Assembly (NCBI GenBank): GCA_003117195.1
Contig: BDSI01000127.1
Span: 186,001 to 250,000 of the forward strand
Source of the DNA: Eudorina sp. 2006-703-Eu-15
Taxonomy: Eukaryota > Chlorophyta > Chlorophyceae > Chlamydomonadales > Volvocaceae
Length of the DNA stretch: 64,000 bases
Direction: 5' to 3'
The notes under the pieces were generated by a model. That model had not been told where the DNA came from. It saw only the letters and a list, made by a program, of their open reading frames with translations, and did not search any database. How positions within the stretch are numbered: the stretch's first letter is position 1; every line of letters begins with the position of its first letter. The translations under genes and the position numbers were made by a program. Below, piece by piece: positions 55,601 through 64,000 of the stretch.

Positions 55601-58600
55601 CCACCCACCCACCACCCACCCACCCACCCACCACCCACCCACCCACCCACCCACCCACCCACCACCCACCCACCCACCCACCCACCCACCACCCACCCAC
55701 CCACCCACCCACCCACCCACCCACCCACCCACCCACCACCCACCCACCCACCCACCCACCCACCCACCCACCCACCCACCCACCCACCCACCCACCACCC
55801 ACCCACCACCCACCCACCCACCACCCACCCACCCACCCCACCCACCCACCCACCCACCCACCCACCCACCCACCCACCCACCACCCACCCACCCACCCAC
55901 CCACCCACCCACCCCCCCCCACCACCCACCCACCCACCCACCCACCCACCCACCCACCCACCCACCCACCCACCCACCCACCCACCCACCCACCCACCCA
56001 CCGGGGAACAGCGGCCGCCCGGTGGCTAATTCCGCCAGCGTGCAGCCGTACGACCAAACGTCCACGGAAGTGCCGTACTTGGCCCCCACCAGCACCTGCG
56101 GCGTAGTTGTCACGGAGCGCGCAACCGTCATGAACGGCATTGCTGTCCGGCAGCATACTATGGGGCACCCATGCTGCGGGGCACCGACCACCCAGGGCGG
56201 TCGGGTGTCGTCAATGTAGGGCCGTGCCGGCAGACGAGCGCCAGGTATTAGAATGGTGGCTTGTTATTGAGCGAGTCATTGAGTGAGTCATTGAGTGAGT
56301 CATTAAGTGAGTCATCATGTGTCAAGGGACACCGCGGGCGTCATCAGTGACTCATGAGGGCACACACGGGACAGTGCGGCGCCACCTCATCGGGCAGGTG
56401 GGTGTCGTACAACCACCGAAACACGTAGAAACCCTCGGACGGTCGGCGGCCAGGTGCGTGCCCAGGCTCGCTCACCTCCGGGGCGCGGTAGTACCGGGTG
56501 ACAACGTACGACGAGTACTGCTCGCCGTACCACGGCTCGGCGCAGTGCACGTGTCGTGCGAACCCAAAGTCGCACAGCTTGACCAGCGGGGCCGCGGCGA
56601 GGGAGCACGAGGCACCGCCGCAAGGGGCGGCTAAGGGGGAGTCGTACGGGGCGGTCCCGCCGGATGACGGTACGACATGTTGTACAACATCACTATCGTC
56701 ACTGTCCGAGCGGCGGCGCGGTGTGCTGGATCCCGACGATTCGGACGAAGCCGCCGGGGGAACCGAACCGCCTGACGGCTCTGCTGTCGTGAGGGGTGCG
56801 ATGGCGCGGGACACCAAGATGTTCGCCGGCTTCACGTCCCGGTGTACGATCTGCGGTTTCGGGGCGGCGGGGCCAGGGCGGCTGAATGAGTTGGCCAACC
56901 AGATCGATATTGGACATTTTTCATTCCGTCGGTTGACGGCCCGTTGCCTGGCCAACCGACTTGTTGCGAGTAACTTCCATTCGAAACAACCCTGGGATAC
57001 CGACACAGCTGACGATGCAGCTGATACCACTAAGCCTGTCTTCGCGGACTCAGTTTTGCGCGGCCGTCCCACGGGTCGGCGACGCAAGTGCAACCACACC
57101 AGCGTACCCGCCGCGACGCTCCTTCCCTCTCTCTCAGATTAGAACGCCCGGCCATGCTTTGCCTCCGGACGAAACACACACTCGTCGGTCGTCATTCATT
57201 GCAGCACCCCAGGTGCCCCCGGTGTACCTAGCGGGTGCATCTCACCTGGGCCCGTTGGAACACCCGGTCGGGACTGTGTAACGGTTAGTATGGTGCATTG
57301 CAGTACTGCAGCGCCCCCCCCATCGACCCGCGGGTCACCCCACCTGGTGATCATGGCAGTGCATCAACCCCAAGAGCAGCTGCCACGCGACCAGCTTCAA
57401 GGTGGCTGCCGGCAAGCTGCGGCCGGGCAGGCGGTCGAGTTCCTGGCGGAGGGATGCAGTGGCAGGGGAGGGGAGGGGAGGGGAGGGGTCTGAGTGGAGG
57501 GGCGATGGGGTTTTGGAGGGGTGAAGGGGTAGGTGGGTGGAGCCTGGAGCGGCAGGTGCGGTGACAGTACCCTTGGGGCAGGCGACCGAACGTTTTTTGG
57601 CGTACGTGTAGGACGGGGTTCAGGTGGCTGGCATGCGGGAGGGGAATCTGCACGGTAGCGATCTGGGGGCCACGGGTGCCAGCTTGGGTGGCCTGGTAGC
57701 ATCTTCAAAAAGGGGGGCCGGGCCCGCGAGGGGACGGCACAGGGCAGGGAATGGCAGGGGAGGGGAGGGGCGCCGCTGCAGTACGGCACATGCGGGTCGG
57801 CCATCCAAGACCTGGGAGGCGGTACCGTACGGTTCCTCTGGTTGTTGAAATCCTCGGGGGGCATCACACGGGTCGCATTACTGCATGCCCGTGTTGCATC
57901 GGGCGCAGGCCGCCTTCGACATACACATGTCGACTGGCTATGGCGCGCGGTGGAGAGCTTACGTTCGGGGGTTAGCCATCCTAAATGCGGACTTGCGGGT
58001 TGGCCCAACTCGGCCGGCTGAACTGCGTCCCCCCATAACGGCGGCCATTACATGCAAAAAGGCACCTGACAAATGCCGGTATTCCTTCTAAAAGGATGAA
58101 CACATCGTGAGGAAGTCGCGGTGCCACTGTCAGGCCCCTTTCGGGTCTGGTGCAAATGCCACGGGGCTAGCAAATGCTTTTTAGGAATTGGAACGCAGAC
58201 ACACTCCTCGAGAAACATACGCACGCACATGACTTAGTACTACATTACAAATGCCATTACGAAGGTGCGAGTTCACTGTATGACTTGTCGAAGGAGACCA
58301 ACGGTACAGGGAAACGTCACCGGTGACATTTTGGGGGAGAGGACTATAAATGTTCTGAGAAGTCTCTGCTTGCTATTTAAAACGCACCTTGTGCAGTCCG
58401 CCATAGGCCCTTTCAAAGACGAGGTAAACGTGCTGCTCCTCCGAACGAAAAGCATCGGCCAGACGCACAACATTAGGATGTGAAGAAATTTTGCGAAGGA
58501 TTTTCACCTCGCGCATCGTTTGGTACATGACCTGCGATACGTCAAAGCCGACAAGTTCGTTAGGCAGACACTAACCTGTATCTGCCACAAATTCTTAACT

Positions 58601-58920
58601 GAATTATGATCTTCGTATCAACCTCTTATGAAAGCGAACAAAGCAATCTTATGAACCGCACAGCGAGGTCGCCCGTCGCCAGGCCGTTATGACTTACCCT
58701 CGGGTCCGCGCTCGCATGCTTCCCAGCCTTGACAGCAAATGCTTCTCCTGTGAGACGATGTCGAACTGCCAGAACAACACCATATGCGCCTTCATCTACC
58801 ACATGGAGCAACTCCAGCGTCCTGCGAAGTTGAGACGGTTAACGAACAAACAAGAGGCTCGCACGTTCGCTGATTGATTTACATATTGAGGAAGAGGACA
58901 TCAGCCTACCTCCAGTCCAT
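52224..58920 (-). CDS. CDKL-type Ser/Thr protein kinase B, paralogue of kinase A (1208 aa)
   Basis: Eight exons on the - strand: 58920-58910, 58821-58698, 58531-58388, 57442-57344, 56850-56476, 56095-56002, 55252-55095, 54845-52224; 3627 nt, phases consistent. The kinase domain spans about residues 6-390: [13 protein letters not shown], Lys35 in FAVK, Glu53 in [15 protein letters not shown] (129-136), KLCDFGFAR (DFG 220-222), [39 protein letters not shown]. Between HRDVKPAN and DFG lies an ~80-residue Ser/Asp-rich insert, against ~19 residues in kinase A. As in A, the first loop glycine is replaced (Asp) and SSY takes the place of T(E/D)Y. The tail is Ala/Gly/Pro-rich with no recognised domain. 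The first exon is only 11 nt (ATGGACTGGAG) and inferred from phase; without it no ATG is available. The C-terminal end may also be spliced, since a GTGGGT donor precedes the stop and no TGTAA is near. Confidence 0.88.
55000..55076 (-). repeat. TATAGCAGTGTAG repeat in kinase B intron 7
   Basis: Four to five copies of a ~16-bp unit (AGCTGTATAGCAGTGT and variants) in the intron between exons 7 and 8 of kinase B. Confidence 0.85.
55446..56001 (-). repeat. ~550 bp (GGGT)n array starting at a 5' splice site
   Basis: On the + strand it is (ACCC)n with occasional CACC and CCCC slips; on the coding (-) strand it is GTGGGTGGGTGGG. Its first unit is the 5' splice site of kinase B intron 6 (exon ends at 56002). 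Kinase A has the equivalent intron starting with only four such units (34053-34072). Confidence 0.95.
56268..56312 (-). repeat. 12-bp GAGTCATTGAGT repeat in kinase B intron 5
   Basis: About four copies of GAGTGAGTCATT-type units on the + strand, within the intron between exons 5 and 6. Confidence 0.85.
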
Positions 58921-61267
58921 TTTAGCGTTTTGCCAGACCATCTTGTGTGGGTCGAGGCCGTTGCCAAGGCGCTACCGCCGGCGGGGAAAGCATTGCCCGT
59001 TGCGCGCGTGTTCCTATTTAAATGTCATTAACATAATGATTTCCTGGTTCAATTTTAGAGAAACTAGCGACATCCGGTTGGGACGCTTTGGATTCGGTCT
59101 GGCACTTTGTCGGCCGATTCCTCCCCGGCCGTACATCTCTTTGCGTCTTTCACAGGGAAGATCGACATCCACGATGATAAATCGCACCCAAATCTCGGAC
59201 GCGGTTATTTGTCCGAGAGGTCTGGCGGTGTGTCTCTTTGACGCGCTTCCCTCCCGGACAGGAACTACCAGGGAATTTCGCCGCGGCAAGAATAACGACC
59301 CCAAGGGTGGCGCTTCCAATATTGAATTTTTTGTTGAATAAGATGGAACAAATTTAAGATGAACATAAAAGTGTGTAGTAGTCAAAATAACCTGCTCGCG
59401 TACGGAATGGCGACGAGTGCCCCTCGACAACGGGGTTCAAAGTTTCATGGACAGTCGCGCTGGGTTACTACGCCGGCAAGATGCCGCACAAGTCCACGTT
59501 GATGCCCATATTCATGAAAACGCTCCTAGTAGCAATTCGTCCGCTGGGAACGTTCGTAATGGGAAAAGCGACCCAACCGGCTCCGGCTCCCTGACGACAA
59601 AGACGCGCCCGCCCTGCCAGTTCCGTGCCACACAAAGCTCAGCAAAGTAAGCAGCAACAGCAGCAGCAGCAAGGACACGCTGTTTGAGTCCCATCGGCGT
59701 CTTCACGGGATGTGTACGAACCCCTACGAACCCGAAACAGTAGACTATGCGGTAATCACCGATTATTCTACAAAGCTACTGCATGCAAGATCGGCATTTA
59801 ACAGAAACAGCAGCAGCAACAGCGACAACAACAGCAGCAGAAGCACAGCAGAAGCAAGTAACCGTTAGTAACAATAATACGTGAAAAATACCGGGCGTTG
59901 CCTGTCCAGCGCGTACTGGCGTCCCGCACAGCTTAGTTCGAGCGCGGCGAAAAAATCCTCCAAGGCCTGTTTGCTTGATCCCCCGTACCGGAGATAACAC
60001 GGCGGCGCCACGACCCCCCGTTCTTGTGCCCGGAACGACATGCGCAAGTGTTCTTGATACATTTTAGTAATGTATAACCTAAACGCAATGATTTGTCGTT
60101 TTGGGTTTGCAAATTAAGAATTACTTTCACTTCGGCCAGTAAAAGCTCATTACTCGTGCTCATTACTTGGGCCAAAATGGTCGCAACCAGTGAACTACTA
60201 GCCGAATGTTGATGCAACAGCTTATTTACACGTAGTGAAATGCAATTATAAGACATAGATAGTTGTATATGGTCACGCACGTGAGTCAACGCGGCTCCTC
60301 AGGAGCAGTTCTCACCGGTCCAAACGCAGAAACTCAGAAACTTAAGCACGCAAGCGCGGCAGTCCTTCGAAGCAGATAGGCACACAGCTAACCACTGCTG
60401 GATGCTCGTTCGACGCTGCAAGCATGTCGTCAACACATCGGCAGTGTTTCAGCTACGGCTCGCGACGCCCGACTCCATCCGACGTTCTAATCCCGGTCGT
60501 TAAAAGACTGTGGTACGCGGAAGCGTCACCAGCTCTATGTGGTATCAGAGGACGAAGGCAGCGACGATGATAACTGGGGATAACTGGGCGAGGGCAGTGG
60601 CAGCGGCATGGCTGGAGGAGAGGTCGTCGGCGAGGATCCCGATGGCAGCGGCATGGCTGGAGGACAGGATGAGAGCGCGGCAATGAAGACCCCCAACCCC
60701 AGCACCGCCGCTTGGCCAAACGCGGCCGCCAAGCGCAGACGCAGCGCACCCGCAAGGACGATGCGTGGCGGGAGGCGTTTATCCACAACTAACATCATGA
60801 ATAACATTACCACATCATTAACAAGGATCCAAAGACATCATATAATAATACGGTACCACCACTGTTGTTGTGCAACCGTTAAAAGGTGGAATCACCCTGA
60901 GCAGTCTGTTGCTGCGGCGACAGAACCATGGCCACATGAGAAAGCACGCGAGGAAGAGGGGGAGGGGGAGGGGCGAGATCCTCCCGCGGGATGTCTGTTG
61001 GGCCCTGCGTATGTACCCTGGCTCCCGTGTCCTCTGCAAGGCCAGTTCCAGCTCCACCTGTCCCCCCTCCCCCCCTCGCCTCCCCGCCCGAAGCGCCGCC
61101 AGCCCACCACCACCACCACCACCCCCTTGGTCACGTTGGAGCCCTCTCGCCCAATCGCCCTCACTCAGCCCCGTCCAGTGGACCTGCAGTCCGTTGGACC
61201 TTCAGGTTGGCGCTCAACCATTGTGCCGCCGCTGCGCAAGTCCGCATCCCCTCGGCTCCGGAACCAC
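58921..61267. promoter_or_regulatory. AT-rich 5' region of kinase B and spacer to the next gene
   Basis: 58.92-60.45 kb is AT-rich, like the 5' regions of other genes here, and is inferred to hold the kinase B promoter. It has no recognised element. On the - strand a TGTAA occurs at about 60224-60228 and could end the upstream tandem gene (61268-63383). 60.45-61.27 kb returns to GC-rich; a - strand frame containing LRLRLAAAFGQAAVLGLGVF is hydrophobic and protein-like but unsupported. Confidence 0.4.
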
Positions 61268-63383
61268 TCAGGGTACCGGCGTTCGGGGCGGCGGTGACGA
61301 CGGTGTTGCTCTCGCCGCGGCCGCCGCTGCGGCCGCCGCCGCCGCTGACTCAGCGTGCGCGGCGACGCCCAGCGGGAGGTCTTCGCCGTATCTGTTTCCG
61401 GGTCGTACAATGAGGCGTTGAGGCCAATGCACGGGCAGGACTTGCGCGGGAGGATTTAGGAGGCCTTGATGATGTCCGTCGACAACGGGCAACGGGTGCC
61501 GTGGCGGCACTACAGTCCATGATCGGCTGCTGCTAGGCCATGCAGGGCCCCTGGGCTCTGCTTTCCTTTGCTGTTGTGTCGTACATGTGCGGGTGCCATT
61601 CCTGAAGCTGCGATCCCGCAGCACAGTGAACCCCGATGGGAAGGCGGGGGCATGCCGTACCGTACGGCAAGTGCCCCGCGCGCCCATCGACCTCACCCGC
61701 CATTTCGTCATCCAATCCACCTCCTGTGCCACAAAACACAAACCCACCACCAACTCGCATTGCCGCGCTGCAGTGGTCATGCCTCAGCACGCCCGTACAT
61801 CCGTACACCCGTACATCCGTACACACCTGCGCATGAAGCCCCGGTCAATGTGGTCCTTCCAGCGCCACAGCAACGGGCCCGTAAGGCCCACCAACAGGCC
61901 CCCGAAGCCGTTGAGCACCCAGCCCAGCGGCCACTCGTCGCCGGAGGCAGTGATGTCGGCGGCGGCTGCGGCTGTCGCTCCGCCGTCACCACTGCGGGTT
62001 GCAGCTTTGGCGCCCGGCGCAGGTGGCGGCGGTCCCGTTCGACTAACCACACAGAAGCGGTCGCCTGACCCATGAGGCCGCCCCGACACGCGCCCCGGCG
62101 GGTGGCCGAGAGGAAAGGGGGGAGACGATAGGTCAGCGGCGGGGCCGCGCAACGGGTCAGCCAGTAGCGCGATGAACGGCATGTACAGCACCTTGCCTTG
62201 AGCTTGCGCGTACGTACGGTATCGTCTCGTTCTAAGATACGACCCAACCCGTCAAGAGTGTTACTGCAGTCCACCAATACTACCCCGTCCGTCCGTCCGT
62301 CCGTCCGTGGCGATTACTTTGCGAATGCGTGTACGGCAGGTGGCCCGGAGGGCTGGTGACCCGCCCACCCACCAACCCACCCAGGGATATGAGGGCCATC
62401 GCCGTCTGCTGCGGCACGAAGGGGCTCAGCGGGCCCCCCTGCAGTGCCGCCAACAGATTGGTCGCCAGCGGGGGGCCCTGCAGCCCACCGCAGCCGTGAC
62501 CAGAAGGTGACATGAGCGGGGGAGGAGGACAACGACAAGGCAAGATGTGTGTAAGGGAAGATGTGCGTAAGGGAAGATGTGCGTAAGGGAACATGTCTTT
62601 AAGGCAAGATGTGTGCAAGGCAAGGGAAAGCAAGGGAGGAAAACATCAATCTGGGTAGGCTGCCCAGAATCCGCCCTGGCTGAACAGACTACGCTGAGTG
62701 ACTGGCCTTGCAAGCTGAGGAAGGGCAGCGAGCGGGCAATCCGCAACTAGTCCCCCCCCCCACACACACAGAGCATGTCACGCACTCCTGTCCAGCCCGC
62801 CCACGAACACACACGTACAGTGGGCGGGTCTCTTATCTAAACACACGTGCAGTCGTAACGTAACGTAACAGGGTGACAGGACAGCGTTGGCCATGTGTGG
62901 CCCCTACAAGCTGGAGTCACACACACAAGGGCGGGCGGGCGGGCGGGTTTCATTTCTAAACATACAAGGAAACAGAGAGGCAGTGCAGTAGCACATGATC
63001 CCTGATCCGAGAGACAGGGGGAAACGCACCTGCCGTACAGCGTAGACGCCGGCCTTGGGCCGGGGGTGTGCGGCGCAGGACGCCACGTCTCCCGCCGCGA
63101 ACACCTGGGGGAGGCCAGGTTGGGGGGCGAGGGAGCATGCGCGGGGAAGATGGCGGCGGCAAGCGCGGGACATGTGGAGGATGCCGTGGGACGGACCGCC
63201 CAGTACGCAGCGTGTCATACCCACTTGTCATCCGAAACCACCGTGTTCCGGTCTGCGGTCAGGCAGTCGGCCGCAGCCGCCTCCTGCCCCTGGTGCAGCC
63301 CCTCCCCTCCCCTCCCCTCCGCACCTCGGGCGGGCCGCCGTCCGACTGCAGCCGGTCGTTGACGGACAGGAAGCCCCCGGGGT
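61268..63383 (-). CDS. SelD-type FAD-dependent NAD(P)H oxidoreductase domain, 3' part of gene
   Basis: Five exons visible on the - strand: 63383-63325, 63104-63030, 62477-62381, 62064-61827, 61391-61268 (about 197 residues, TGA stop at 61268-61270). Joined order: GGFLSVNDRLQS, VFAAGDVAS, HPRPKAGVYAVRQ, GPPLATNLLAALQGG, FVPQQTAMALISLGDRFCVV, LLWRWKDHIDRGFMRR, YGEDLP. This run of motifs is the C-terminal half of the pyridine nucleotide-disulfide oxidoreductase (NDH-2-like) that precedes selenide water dikinase in SelD fusions. The AAGD and PRPKAGVYAVRQ motifs form part of the FAD site. A ~45-residue Ala/Pro-rich insert sits between SLGDRF and the WRWKD helix. Here the chain ends in an Ala-tract and Pro tail, with no sign of the dikinase half. 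Exons encoding the N-terminal Rossmann motif were not found before the window edge, so the feature is 5' partial. Confidence 0.82.
62530..62626 (-). repeat. ~15-bp GAAGATGTGCGTAAGG repeat in an intron
   Basis: About six imperfect copies on the + strand (GATGTG(T/C)GTAAGGGAA) inside the intron between the YAVRQ and GPPLATN exons of the SelD-type gene. Confidence 0.85.
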
Positions 63384-64000
63384 CTGAGGTGTCAAGGGGT
63401 GGCGTGTGGGGGATGGGGATTTTGCTGGACGGAGGATGTGGGGGAGAAGAAAGGTGGTCCTGGTCGCGATCAGTGTCGGGGGCGTGGCAGGGTGGTTGGG
63501 GCCCAGCGGGCCACATGTGGGGGACGTGCCAGGGTGTCGCGGTCGGCAGAGGGCCGACCCACGGGTCACGTGCTGTGCTGTGCGGTGAACCAACCGAGGA
63601 CACCCACACGAGACGTGTCCGTCGGGCACTGGGGCTGGGAGCCGCCACCGAAACCAAGGCGCACGCTGACCGGGGCCTTCCCCCCTTTTCCCGGAACGTC
63701 GACGACATGGTTGTTCCAGCTGGGATGGATGTCGGGTAGGCAGCTGAGTACGGCCGACGGACCCGCGGGTCCATCGGTCATTGCTGAGCCTCCGCATCTG
63801 GACGGAACATGTCGGAATATTCTGAAGTTGAACAGCCGGACCAGGAGCCCAGGATGCAGGTCCCCGCAGCCGGGGGAATGCAGGTCCACGACAGGGAGCC
63901 CGCGGTCGGAAATGCAGGTCCAGACCACCTGCCGCACCGCAAGCGGTAGTACTCGAGGCGCGCGCACCCGTACCCGCGGGGAGGCCGGTCTGACGCAGCC
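63384..64000 (-). other. Probable intron of the SelD-type gene
   Basis: No exon matching the expected upstream motif (a WATGA-like stretch) was found. It contains two or three ~20-bp direct repeats around AATGCAGGTCC near 63855-63930. Read as intron of the gene whose 3' exons lie to the left. Confidence 0.4.

Noticed and set aside
55175..56219. Long PTHPPTHPP / GGWVGGWVG open frames
   Set aside because: Translation of the (ACCC)n array in kinase B intron 6; the flanking exons define it as intron.

Overview
The window looks like nuclear DNA of a volvocine/chlamydomonadalean green alga. The reasons are high GC coding sequence with GC-rich third positions, short GT-AG introns packed with simple repeats, long Ala/Gly/Ser/Gln-rich protein tails, a TGTAA poly(A) signal, and a split nuclear-type tRNA. 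Species cannot be named from the sequence. All multi-exon models here were built by hand: each junction was checked for GT/AG ends and reading phase, and six of the seven have CDS totals divisible by three; the seventh, the SelD-type oxidoreductase, is truncated at its 5' side and was checked junction by junction.

Layout. 0.3-2.9 kb and 7.1-9.3 kb are two direct copies of a diverged, non-coding ~2.4 kb repeat. Between them lies a three-exon + strand gene of unknown function (3837-6060). An AT-rich island (10.7-11.8 kb) precedes a small + strand gene for a probable tail-anchored membrane protein (11802-13175). A long stretch with few convincing genes follows, then a tRNA-Arg(UCU) gene (18092-18174, -). 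A type I membrane protein gene (19373-23218, -) and a DUF971/GBBH-like-N gene (23709-26196, +) are divergent and share a 490 bp AT-rich spacer.

The centre is a pair of CDKL-type protein kinase genes arranged tail to tail: kinase A (29615-41343, +, 2168 aa) and kinase B (52224-58920, -, 1208 aa). They share intron positions and phases across the kinase domain, so they are paralogues from an inverted duplication. About 11 kb of repeat-rich intergenic DNA separates them, including ~600 bp of almost pure (GCGTGT)n. At the right end, on the - strand, are the 3' exons of a FAD-dependent oxidoreductase of the type that forms the N-terminal half of SelD fusion proteins (61268-63383); its 5' end lies outside the window or was not found.

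Two architectural themes recur. AT-rich islands sit at gene 5' ends in an otherwise GC-rich region. Tandem repeats are anchored inside introns, several starting exactly at a GTGGGT 5' splice site; in kinase B this grew to ~550 bp and in the 11.8 kb gene to ~440 bp. No operon, CRISPR array or prokaryotic feature is present. Functional links between neighbours are not evident, except that CDKL kinases in green algae are known for roles in flagellar length control.
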